A DNA stretch of 54,039 nt, from assembly GCA_947598485.1 (NCBI GenBank), contig CANQFJ010000007.1:1-54039 (forward strand). The letters run 5' to 3'. The DNA comes from an uncultured Bacilli bacterium (GTDB lineage Bacteria; Bacillota_I; Bacilli_A; RF39; UBA660). Position numbers and translations under genes: made by a program. Below are positions 24,401-31,827 of the stretch, piece by piece. The notes under the pieces were generated by a model. The model saw only the letters and a list, made by a program, of their open reading frames with translations, ran no database searches and was not told where the DNA came from. Each line of letters begins with the position of its first letter. Position 1 is the first letter of the stretch.

Positions 24401-26049
24401 GTACCCGCGGCATCATAATCAGCTCTATGGTGTTCATCCTCATTCCACTCTACATCATATTTTTTAACTAAAGTAGATAGTTTATAGTTACTCCAATCAG
24501 AGTGTAACATTCGCGCAATATTCATGGTATCCAAAACTGTATTTTCAAAAAGAGGCAAATCATATTTTTTACATGCAGCATTAATCATGCCAATATCAAA
24601 TTGAGCATTATGAGCAACCATAGGAAGATCGCCTGTCCATTCAAGGAATCTTTTAGTTACAACTTCTTCACTATCGGCATCTTTTACCATATCATCGGTA
24701 ATGTGTGTAAATTCGGTAATATTTTTAGGTATAGGATAACCTGGATTTATAAATTCATCAAAACTATCTAAAATCTCGCCATCTTTAATTTTAACGGCTC
24801 CAATTTCAATCATTTGGTCTTTACCAGCATAAAGCCCTGTCGTTTCGGTATCATATACTACATAGGTTTGACCCTCTAAAGGATAATCTTTTAAATTAGT
24901 AATAAAGTCGATATCATCATTGACAACATTAAGCTCGGCACCATAGATAACCTTAAAGTGATCTTGAGGCTCCTTACCACTATTATAATCACATACCGCA
25001 TGAAATAAATCGGGATAAGCTTGGACAGCATTATGGTCGGTTACAGCAACCGCTTTATGGCCTAACGATAAAGCAAATTTAACTAGGCTCTTAGGTTCAA
25101 TTACGCCATCCATTGTACTCATCATCGTATGCGTATGAAGCTCTACTCTTTTTACTTCAGCATTATCTTTAACTTTCACATCTTTAGATGGTATACACTC
25201 CATACTGCGCGCCGTTAAAACCATTTGATTTAAATAAGGATCTTTTTCCATGTTACCAAAAACACGATACCAATTACCTTCTTTTACTTTCTTATTAAAC
25301 TTAATAAATTCTTCTTCATCAAATTTAACAATTTTTAAAAGATAACTATCTGTTTTATCACTTACTTTAAGATTTAAAATAAAAATAGGCCCCTTTTTAC
25401 CTTTTCTTTCAATTACTTCTTTTTCAAAAACAAAAACTTCAACAATAACATTTTTAGTTTCCCCCATAATATTATGTAAGGCTGTTACATCTCCATCCCG
25501 GTGAGTGCCTAATATAACAGGGCTTTCTTCTTCCTTATATTCTTTATTCCGTTCATTATCAATCTCTTCACGGACACTTTGGACCGCAGCTTCATCAATT
25601 AAAACTTCAATTTTATCACAATCAAGGCCATAATATTTAGCATATTTTGCTAAGTCTTTAGCCACATTTTCAACCATTCTTTTTTCAACTTCACTAGTTG
25701 TCATAAATTTAATAGTTTTATCTTCATAAATATACTTAATACTGCTTAAAGAAGGCTTATTAATAAAATAGCTTTTAATTATATCATCAAGAAGTTGAAG
25801 CTCTTCTTCTGGCGTTATATTAGGATAAACCATTGTAATATAACAATCTTTTTCGCCCCCGATTTTATTTTTTGTAGCTTCTCTTAGTTTATCAACTTCT
25901 TCTTTATTAATAACTGTAGGAGCTTTTATTCTAACTTCATAAATATCTAATGATGAATAATAAATGACTTTTTCAACCTCCGCATCAGCAAAAGCTTCAG
26001 TTGTAAAATTAATACTGTTAAAAAATCTTTTTAATTCATCATTCATCAT
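21418..26049 (-). CDS. polC: DNA polymerase III PolC (Gram-positive replicative polymerase)
   Basis: 1543 residues, about 100 more than Bacillus PolC. An N-terminal domain and OB fold (about 215-295) precede a PHP domain with intact ligands (VELHTHTMMSTMDGV near 303, AVTDHN near 335). The proofreading exonuclease follows (VVYDTETTGLYAG near 390; HNAQFDIG). The catalytic core has VGSRGSVGSSFVATM, the zinc-binding CRKCKCSIF and CPNCG, the palm motif VPDIDLNFSD (near 1066), TTGQHPGGI and FPKAHAAAYV. A charged coiled-coil segment at about 890-942 seems to be an insertion before the core. The gene is 3 bases after dnaE, an unusual joint operon of both replicative polymerases. Confidence 0.97.
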   Translation of the reverse strand: MMNDELKRFFNSINFTTEAFADAEVEKVIYYSSLDIYEVRIKAPTVINKEEVDKLREATKNKIGGEKDCYITMVYPNITPEEELQLLDDIIKSYFINKPSLSSIKYIYEDKTIKFMTTSEVEKRMVENVAKDLAKYAKYYGLDCDKIEVLIDEAAVQSVREEIDNERNKEYKEEESPVILGTHRDGDVTALHNIMGETKNVIVEVFVFEKEVIERKGKKGPIFILNLKVSDKTDSYLLKIVKFDEEEFIKFNKKVKEGNWYRVFGNMEKDPYLNQMVLTARSMECIPSKDVKVKDNAEVKRVELHTHTMMSTMDGVIEPKSLVKFALSLGHKAVAVTDHNAVQAYPDLFHAVCDYNSGKEPQDHFKVIYGAELNVVNDDIDFITNLKDYPLEGQTYVVYDTETTGLYAGKDQMIEIGAVKIKDGEILDSFDEFINPGYPIPKNITEFTHITDDMVKDADSEEVVTKRFLEWTGDLPMVAHNAQFDIGMINAACKKYDLPLFENTVLDTMNIARMLHSDWSNYKLSTLVKKYDVEWNEDEHHRADYDAAGTAKAFWKECKELLSQNISTTTQMYNSVDINKIIQFSHPFHLCCLVQNKTGLKNLFKIISYANTTYLFRNSEPRLPKGELRKLREGILIGSGCINNELFEAALSKDDEELSAMMNFYDYIEVQPISAIKHLIQMESSGFRTLADLQENIKKIIRVANNAGKLVVATSDAHYLTPEDKIYRSIIINQKTNGKLHPLNRKGVEQPDMHFRTTEEMLEEFAFLGEDLAYQIVVENTNKLADMIEEVEVIIQTGGVPFSPKIENSIETVTNLVYTKAAEWYGDPLPLNIEERISKELYGDAVLESIKTKLIREEQLEGETLTKKAFAILHDTILKGMDAVKETVKEELILKLNKEKEDQIKDLEAKLSEASEEDKASLEEQLNTLKETDALADIDKKVKKSLGGIIGGGFDVIYLIAQKLVKKSNDDGFLVGSRGSVGSSFVATMMGITEVNALAPHYRCRKCKCSIFEDENGVSLGATYNSGFDLPDKVCPNCGELMVKDGQDMPFATFLGFNADKVPDIDLNFSDLNQAAAHEYTKVLFGVDNVYRAGTIGTVADKTACGFVRGYAEDKNIVLNSIEVERLAKGCTGVKRTTGQHPGGIVVIPGYMDVFDFTPFQYPAEDIDAAWRTTHFDYHAIDQDVLKLDILGHTDPTQLRMIQDLTGIDVTTVPLDDKDTMGIFLSPEPLGVTKEQIMNETGTLGVPEFGTPFTIGMLVDTKPKTFAELVKISGLSHGTDVWLGNAQELIRQGVVPFSEVIGCRDDIMVYLMYKGLEPIKAFKIMEFVRKGKASHDPETWAKHKQTMQDAGIEDWFIDSCGKIKYMFPKAHAAAYVTSAFRIAYFKVHYPAIYYATYFSTRFDDFDLETMVKGYDAIKEKMIEIINKGHDATNKEASVLETLKLCLEATARGFKFAMIDIEKSHGKNFVIDEDDNMTLICPFRTVDGLGDSVAAKIIEERERQPFYCVEDFANRGKVNKTTVDKLRELGVFKDMQESAQLSLF

Positions 26050-26052
26050 ACA

Positions 26053-28872
26053 TCACTCTTTTTCTATTTTATTAACAACAATTTGGTATTTATCAAATCT
26101 TTTCGAAGATTTACCATTTATTAAAATTATATCACGAACTTTAAGATCCGTTAAAGTAGAATACACTCTAGGAAAAATAACAAGCTCCGTTTCACCCGTT
26201 TCATCTGAGGCCGTGACAAAAGCCATATTTTCACCATTTTTCGTTTTAAGAGTTGTTATTTTATCAATTAATAAAGCCATCTTAATATTTTTAAATAAGT
26301 AGTCTTTAGCTTTACTAACCTTTACAACATTTTGATATTTACTACATGGGTGATTAGAAATATACATACCATAATATTTTATTTCATTTGCAAACAATTC
26401 CTCTTTAGAATACTCTTTTACATTTTCTAGTTCAGGTTTTAAGGCCTTTTCATCATCCATAGCAGCATAATTAAATAAAGTATCTTCCTCTTTCATTAAG
26501 GTAGATTCAGAAAAACCAAAACTATCTAATGATCCTGACAAAACAAGAACTTGATATATTTTAGGAGTTAATACTTCTTTACATTTTAAAATAAAATCAA
26601 ATATATCTTTAAAGCCATTTTCTCTTTTTAACAAAATTGTTTTAATTACATTATCGGGTAAATCTTTTATTAAAGATAAGGGTAATAATAAATAATTATT
26701 TTTAAATTTAAATTCTTCGTTAGATAAATTAATATTAGGTTTTAATATCTTAATATTATTCTTTTTAAGAATTGTTAGATAGTATTTACGTTTATCACTA
26801 CTCTTAGCTTCTTCCAGCATAACTGTATTATAAATAATAGGATAATTAACTTTTAGGTATGCTAAAGTATATACAATTTTAGCATAACAAACGGAATGGG
26901 ACTTATTAAAGCTATAGGCAGCAAAGTTTAGTATTTTGGCAAACAAGTCTGTGGCAAATTCTTCATCATAGCCGTTTGCCATAGCCCTTGTTAGAAAAAC
27001 ATCTTTTTCTTTTGCAAGAATATCTTTTTTCTTTTTAGACATAGCTATTCTGACATTATCAGCCTCAGGACCAGTATATCCTGCGATAATGGATAAAATC
27101 TTCATAACCTGCTCTTGATAGATCATAATACCATAAGTACTTTTTAAGACATCCTTTAAATCAGGATGAACTTCATATTTACCCGTATTTTTATTTTTAA
27201 TATATTCATCCATTTGTCTATTAGGACCAGGTCGCACTAAAGCTACCGCGGTAGCAAGCTCATCAAAATTTTTTACTTGTAATTTATATAAACTATCGGA
27301 AGCATATCTAGACTCGAATTGAAATAAGTCCTCGGTATTTCCTGATTGTAAATATTTATATACTTTAGGATCATCTAAAGGAATATTTTCGAGTTTAAAA
27401 TCATTAATCTTTTGGGCCATCTTTCCTATTAAAGTAAGATTCCTTAAGCCTAAGAAATCCATTTTTAAAAGACCCATATTCTCAATATAGTCCATAGCTA
27501 TACCTGTTTTTAAGATGTCTTCATCATTAATAACAGGAATGATTTCGTGAAGACTTACAGATGATATAACAACACCCGCGGCATGCGTAGAAACATTTTT
27601 TTTAAGTCCTTCGAGATGAGAAGCAATATCATATAGTTCTTTTAAGGGAGCGTATAATTCTAAATATTTTTTTATATCTTTATTATTTTCGCTATTTTCT
27701 TTTAAAGATAAATCTGCGCTTATAATTTTAATAAATTTTTCAAATAAACTGGTATCTATTTTTAATACTTTAGCTAAATCTCTAAGTATGAGTCTACTTT
27801 TATAGTTATTAAATGTAAGCCCCAAAGCAACTTTATCTTTGCCATATCTTTGTTGAACATATTTAATAACTTCATATCGTCTTTCATCCTCAAAATCGAT
27901 ATCAATGTCGGGCATTTTTTTACGATAAGGATTTAGGAATCTAGCAAAAAGCAAATCATATTTAATGGGATCAATATCAATTATTCCTACGGCATAGCTA
28001 ATAAGACTTCCTGCCGCACTGCCTCTGCCAGGACCTACAACAATACCATTTTTCTTAGCAAATAAAACATAATCATATACAATCAAAAAATAGTCAATAA
28101 ACCCCATTTCTTGAACAGTATTAAGTTCTTCTTCTAGCCTTTCTAAATAACCACTTGGAATATTATTATTAAATCTTTTTTCTAATCCTTTAATAGCAAG
28201 TGTTTTTAGAAAGTCATAGGAATTAGTGTTTTCTTTATATATAGGAATATATCTTTTATTAAAGGGTATTTCTAAATTAATATCTTTAATAAATAATTCT
28301 TGCTCTTTACTTTCTTCTTCTAAAACATTTAAATCAAGATAATCATTTTCACTATAGGTAAAGCTGCCTCCTAAATCTTGAAGATACTTTAAATAATTAA
28401 CATCATTCTTATTTAAAGATCGAGCGTTATTAATTCTTACCACATTACTAGAAAGGATTAAAGCATTTTTCTTTTGCACAGCATTACTATAACCTAAAAA
28501 TAAATTTCTTTTATCGGCAATAGAACTATAAATTTCATATGATTCATAAGGAAGAATTATTTTGATATCATTATTTTTTAAATCATCTGCCCTAAGATGA
28601 TCTTCATCATTTATTTTAATTAAAGCTTGATAGCCAGAATAGTTTTTAGCATATAAATACACTTTTTTATCATCGATAGTTTTTTCAAGGCCTATAATAG
28701 GTTTAATTTTCTTTTCTTGACATTTAATATAAAATTCCACGCTTGAATATAAATTAGTGTCACAAATAGCACAAGCTTTAATTCGGTTTTGCTCTAAAAA
28801 AGCAAGTAAATCAGGAATTTTAATAAGGCTTGTAAGCAAACTAGAATCAGTTGTAATCTTAAGTGGAATCAT
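26053..28872 (-). CDS. dnaE: DNA polymerase III DnaE
   Basis: 939 residues. The palm is clear: VVGPGRGSAAGSLISYAVGI, MPDIDIDFEDERR (near 322, catalytic aspartates), STHAAGVVIS, VALVRPGPNRQMDEYI, YQEQVM and FAAYSFNKSHSV. A C-terminal OB fold ends the protein (FVTASDETGETELVIFP). The N-terminal PHP domain has lost its metal ligands: the HxH start is KITTDSS and the TDH motif is CDT, so no PHP nuclease activity is expected. It is shorter than most DnaE1 proteins and is probably the Gram-positive DnaE that extends primers for PolC. It is the first gene of the dnaE-polC operon. Confidence 0.95.
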   Translation of the reverse strand: MIPLKITTDSSLLTSLIKIPDLLAFLEQNRIKACAICDTNLYSSVEFYIKCQEKKIKPIIGLEKTIDDKKVYLYAKNYSGYQALIKINDEDHLRADDLKNNDIKIILPYESYEIYSSIADKRNLFLGYSNAVQKKNALILSSNVVRINNARSLNKNDVNYLKYLQDLGGSFTYSENDYLDLNVLEEESKEQELFIKDINLEIPFNKRYIPIYKENTNSYDFLKTLAIKGLEKRFNNNIPSGYLERLEEELNTVQEMGFIDYFLIVYDYVLFAKKNGIVVGPGRGSAAGSLISYAVGIIDIDPIKYDLLFARFLNPYRKKMPDIDIDFEDERRYEVIKYVQQRYGKDKVALGLTFNNYKSRLILRDLAKVLKIDTSLFEKFIKIISADLSLKENSENNKDIKKYLELYAPLKELYDIASHLEGLKKNVSTHAAGVVISSVSLHEIIPVINDEDILKTGIAMDYIENMGLLKMDFLGLRNLTLIGKMAQKINDFKLENIPLDDPKVYKYLQSGNTEDLFQFESRYASDSLYKLQVKNFDELATAVALVRPGPNRQMDEYIKNKNTGKYEVHPDLKDVLKSTYGIMIYQEQVMKILSIIAGYTGPEADNVRIAMSKKKKDILAKEKDVFLTRAMANGYDEEFATDLFAKILNFAAYSFNKSHSVCYAKIVYTLAYLKVNYPIIYNTVMLEEAKSSDKRKYYLTILKKNNIKILKPNINLSNEEFKFKNNYLLLPLSLIKDLPDNVIKTILLKRENGFKDIFDFILKCKEVLTPKIYQVLVLSGSLDSFGFSESTLMKEEDTLFNYAAMDDEKALKPELENVKEYSKEELFANEIKYYGMYISNHPCSKYQNVVKVSKAKDYLFKNIKMALLIDKITTLKTKNGENMAFVTASDETGETELVIFPRVYSTLTDLKVRDIILINGKSSKRFDKYQIVVNKIEKE

Positions 28873-28892
28873 ATGCGTATCTCCTTAAGTCA

Positions 28893-28922
28893 ATTATAGC
28901 ACGAGTATTATTTAATTGACAA
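28893..28922 (-). promoter_or_regulatory. Promoter of dnaE-polC
   Basis: Minus strand: TTGTCA (28917-28922), 18 bases, TATAAT (28893-28898). AAGGAG and the dnaE start follow about 20 bases later. The -35 overlaps that of rpmB on the other strand. Confidence 0.65.
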
Positions 28923-28944
28923 TTATAAGGAAATTTGATAAACT
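28916..28944 (+). promoter_or_regulatory. Promoter of rpmB
   Basis: TTGACA (28916-28921), 17 bases, TAAACT (28939-28944). The ribosome site AGGAGGG and the ATG at 28967 follow. The -35 shares five bases with the divergent dnaE -35. Confidence 0.65.
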
Positions 28945-28966
28945 TGTAACGATTAGGAGGGATACT

Positions 28967-29158
28967 ATGGCTACAAAAGTAACCACTAAAAAACCTTTAT
29001 CAGGTAATAATCGTTCTCATGCTTTAAATGCTACAAAAAGAAAACAAAAACCAAATCTTCAAGTTAAAACTATTAATGGAGAGAAAGTTAAAATTTCTAC
29101 TAGAGAAGCAAGAACAATTAACAAAGGATCTAAAAAACAAAAAAAGCTGGATGAATAA
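28967..29158 (+). CDS. rpmB: 50S ribosomal protein L28
   Basis: 63 residues. [20 protein letters not shown] is the L28 signature, followed by the basic [10 protein letters not shown] end. The ATG at 28967 has AGGAGGG 5 bases upstream; a longer frame from 28916 starts on the promoter. The usual N-terminal C-x-x-T-G-K segment of many L28 proteins is replaced by VTTKKPLS, so this is the cysteine-free form. A bidirectional terminator overlaps the stop. Confidence 0.95.
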   Translation: MATKVTTKKPLSGNNRSHALNATKRKQKPNLQVKTINGEKVKISTREARTINKGSKKQKKLDE

Positions 29159-29172
29159 TCCAGTTATTTTTT
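29140..29172. terminator. Bidirectional terminator between rpmB and relA
   Basis: CTGGAT (29147-29152) and ATCCAG (29158-29163) form a tight hairpin with a GAATA loop. A T-rich run is on the right and an A-run on the left. It spans the rpmB stop and touches the relA stop. Confidence 0.85.
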
Positions 29173-30627
29173 GGCCTGAAGGCTTCTTTTTAAGCCAAGA
29201 TGAGCCTTTGTCGTTGTAGCATATTCTTCCCAGTTATCTTTTGGATGCGGATAGTTAGGATTCGAAACAATTTGTACTCTATCATATTCGTGTAATTTAT
29301 AGTTAAATGGCACAGCTTTTTCATTAACGATAGCCATATAAGCATTACTAGCAACGTTATCACCTAGAAAGTAAGCCACATCAACCGGGGTTGCTCCCAC
29401 AGGAAGTTCAAGTGTTTGACCTCCAGGAGTTAATACCACTATTTTTCCATCAAATATTTCTGTTTTAACATGACTTATAAAATCACCATCATTTGGATAA
29501 GCCTCATTCATAACCTCAATGCCATGCAAGAATTGAAAGTTCTTTTGGGCTGTATATCGCATAGCTTTTGTAGCATTTTCTCTTTCCCTTCGCCAAAAAA
29601 ACATTAAACCATTTTGATCAATCAAATCCATTTCGTGCGTTTTAATACGATTTTGAACTAAGAACCCGGTAGGAGAATACACCGTAGTATGTAAAGCTTG
29701 ATACATATTATTTTTGGGATTACATATGAAGTCTTTAAACTTAACATTTACGGGTTTATATAGGCTATGAATAAGTCCTAATGATTGATAACACTGAGCT
29801 ATTTCATCCACCATTATTTTTAAAGCAACAAAATCGTGAATATCTTCAGGTATTTGGCCTTCTTTCATTTTTTTATAGACACTGTATATATGTTTAGTTC
29901 TAAATATAATTTCGGAAGGAATATTATTTTGCTTTAAAAGGAAAAATATTTTCTCAAGCATTTCATTTAAAATGTTATGAACCCTTTGTTTATAATTATT
30001 AATTATATTTTCCGTATTATTAAAACCTATTGGATCAATATATCTTAAACTTAAATCTTCAAGTTCTAATTTAAAACAATCAGTTCCCAAAAAGCCTGCC
30101 AAAGGAGCGTAGAAATGAAGTGTTTCTTCAGCTTTAGCTATTTGTTTATCTCTTGCTTGGTATTCTAAAGTTCGCATATTATGAAGACGGTCACTGATTT
30201 TAATTAAGGCTATTCTTGGATCTTTAGTAAGGCCAATTAAAATTTTCCGTAGATTAGCTAAATCTTCGGCTTCTTTACTTAAAAAATTTATTTCATCTAA
30301 ATTGGTTACTCCATTAACTAAGTCTGCTACCTCAGGACCAAAAGCATTATATAACTCTTCGTATGTACAACTAGTATCTTCTAAAACATCATGTAAAAGA
30401 CAAGCACAAATTGTGGCTTCATCAGCACCTTTTATCGCTAAAGTATAAGCAACATTGATAGGATGTATTATATAGGGTTCTCCACTTTTACGAACTTGGC
30501 CAGAATGAAACCTATTAGCAAACTCATACGCTTTTTTTACTTTAGGTAAAGCTTTACTGTTAAGAGCTTGAACGACATTAAAAAGTTCAGATGCACTATT
30601 TATTATACTATAATTCTTTAAAGCCAT
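29164..30627 (-). CDS. relA: Short RelA/SpoT (p)ppGpp synthetase/hydrolase
   Basis: 487 residues. The HD hydrolase domain (about 40-190) keeps HPINVAYTL, LLHDVLEDT and ISDRLHNMRT. The synthetase domain (about 235-345) keeps RTKHIYSVYKKM, EDIHDFVALKI and NMYQALHTTV. A TGS domain (about 395-455, IVVLTPGGQTLELPVGATPVDV) follows and the protein ends about 30 residues later. Full-length RelA/SpoT proteins are about 730 residues, so the helical, zinc-finger and ACT regulatory part is absent. A terminator hairpin at the stop shows that this is the real end. AGGTAGGG precedes the ATG. Confidence 0.92.
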   Translation of the reverse strand: MALKNYSIINSASELFNVVQALNSKALPKVKKAYEFANRFHSGQVRKSGEPYIIHPINVAYTLAIKGADEATICACLLHDVLEDTSCTYEELYNAFGPEVADLVNGVTNLDEINFLSKEAEDLANLRKILIGLTKDPRIALIKISDRLHNMRTLEYQARDKQIAKAEETLHFYAPLAGFLGTDCFKLELEDLSLRYIDPIGFNNTENIINNYKQRVHNILNEMLEKIFFLLKQNNIPSEIIFRTKHIYSVYKKMKEGQIPEDIHDFVALKIMVDEIAQCYQSLGLIHSLYKPVNVKFKDFICNPKNNMYQALHTTVYSPTGFLVQNRIKTHEMDLIDQNGLMFFWRRERENATKAMRYTAQKNFQFLHGIEVMNEAYPNDGDFISHVKTEIFDGKIVVLTPGGQTLELPVGATPVDVAYFLGDNVASNAYMAIVNEKAVPFNYKLHEYDRVQIVSNPNYPHPKDNWEEYATTTKAHLGLKRSLQAKK

Positions 30628-30763
30628 AACCCTACCTCATACTTACTCTTAGACCTTTATTGTAACACGAAATAATTAAAATTCAAGATTTATATCCTTC
30701 CTTTTAAAATTTATTTATCTATAATTCATTTAGGTAATTACCCATTTACTTTTTTTTATACCT

Positions 30764-30772
30764 CATACAATA
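30764..30772 (+). promoter_or_regulatory. Sigma-E/K-like -10 before the cotJ operon
   Basis: CATACAATA matches the CATACAAT/CATANNNTA -10 of the mother-cell sigma factors E and K, 15 bases before the cotJB start. No convincing matching -35 was found, so this is a partial match. In Bacillus the cotJ operon is sigma-E dependent. Confidence 0.4.
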
Positions 30773-30787
30773 TTTCAGGAGGAAATT

Positions 30788-31228
30788 ATGTTATTTGAAA
30801 ATGATAATTCTTATTTAGATATGGTAATGAATATCCCAGGACTTGATTATCTAAATAATTCTCATGAGCAAGAGAAAGAAGAAAACATTGACCGTTTCTA
30901 TCGTGGAAATATGTTTGATAAAGAATTTGATCCATATAAAAACATGACTTATGTTGCTCCTAAAGTTAAAAGTGAAAAACAAAAAGATTTACTAACTTTA
31001 ATGAGATATAATTTCATGTTAATTGATTATAATTTATATTTAGATGTTCATCCTGATGATATGCAAATTCTAAATAAGTATAAAAAAGTTGCTAACACCT
31101 TAGAGGATAAAACTAAGGAGTATGAAAAGAAATATGGTCCTTTATGTAATACTTCCGCTGATTACAATACCTTTAAATGGATAGAGTCACCATGGCCTTG
31201 GAATAAGGAGGATGGTAAATATGTTTAA
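30788..31228 (+). CDS. cotJB: Spore coat protein CotJB, with extra N-terminal part
   Basis: 146 residues. The C-terminal 85 residues are CotJB-like: LLTLMRYNFMLIDYNLYLD, then VHPDDMQIL, YEKKYGPL and a tryptophan-rich end (FKWIESPWPWN). The first 60 residues are not part of normal CotJB; the segment RGNMFDKEFDPYKNM is reminiscent of CotJA-like sequences, so a CotJA-CotJB fusion is possible but unproven. No separate cotJA is present. AGGAGG lies 5 bases before the ATG, and the gene overlaps cotJC by 8 bases. Confidence 0.8.
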   Translation: MLFENDNSYLDMVMNIPGLDYLNNSHEQEKEENIDRFYRGNMFDKEFDPYKNMTYVAPKVKSEKQKDLLTLMRYNFMLIDYNLYLDVHPDDMQILNKYKKVANTLEDKTKEYEKKYGPLCNTSADYNTFKWIESPWPWNKEDGKYV

Positions 31229-31778
31229 ATATGATAAAAAACTAGAATTTCCTATCAATATTTCTAAAAAAGATTTAAGAATGGCTAAATATATCATTAC
31301 TCAATTTGGAGGCTCAAATGGCGAACTAGCAGCCTCAATGAGATATTTTTCGCAAAAGTTTACAATGCCTGATGATAAAGGGAGAGCTTTGCTTAATGAC
31401 ATAGCTACTGAAGAACTTGGCCATATTGAAATGATTTGTACTATGGTTCATCAACTTACAAAAGATGCTTCATTAGATGAATTAGAAAAAGCAGGTCTTG
31501 CTAGCTACTATACTGAACATGGTATAAGTTTATACCCATCTGATTCGCAAGGAAATCCTTTTACAGCAACATATTTTGCCTCAACTGGTGATGTAATTGC
31601 TAATGTTTCGGAAGATATGGCTGCTGAACAAAAAGCCAGAGCAGTATATGAAGGATTAATTAACCTTACAGATGATGAAGATGTTATAGGACCTCTTTTA
31701 TTCTTAAGACAAAGAGAAGTAGTTCATTTTAACAGATTTAAAGAATTATACGATCATTATAAAAAACTTGGATACTAA
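31221..31778 (+). CDS. cotJC: Spore coat manganese catalase-like protein CotJC
   Basis: 185 residues. Ferritin-like four-helix protein of the manganese catalase family. Visible metal-site segments are GGSNGELAASMRYF (about 28-41), ATEELGHIEMI (about 65-75), the later EDMAAEQKARAVYE and LRQREVVHFNRFKE. CotJC is deposited in the inner spore coat with CotJB. The ATG at 31221 has AAGGAGG at a normal distance; the ATG at 31212 directly touches it. A terminator follows the stop. Confidence 0.92.
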   Translation: MFKYDKKLEFPINISKKDLRMAKYIITQFGGSNGELAASMRYFSQKFTMPDDKGRALLNDIATEELGHIEMICTMVHQLTKDASLDELEKAGLASYYTEHGISLYPSDSQGNPFTATYFASTGDVIANVSEDMAAEQKARAVYEGLINLTDDEDVIGPLLFLRQREVVHFNRFKELYDHYKKLGY

Positions 31779-31807
31779 AAAAAGGCGCAAAACGCGTCTT
31801 TTTGTTT
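31777..31807. terminator. Bidirectional terminator after cotJC
   Basis: AAGGCGC (31782-31788) pairs with GCGTCTT (31794-31800), with one G-U pair and a 5-base loop. T-rich sequence follows on the right and an A-run lies on the left, so it can also end the convergent surface-protein transcript. Confidence 0.75.
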
Positions 31808-31827
31808 TAGTCACTATTTATTAATAA

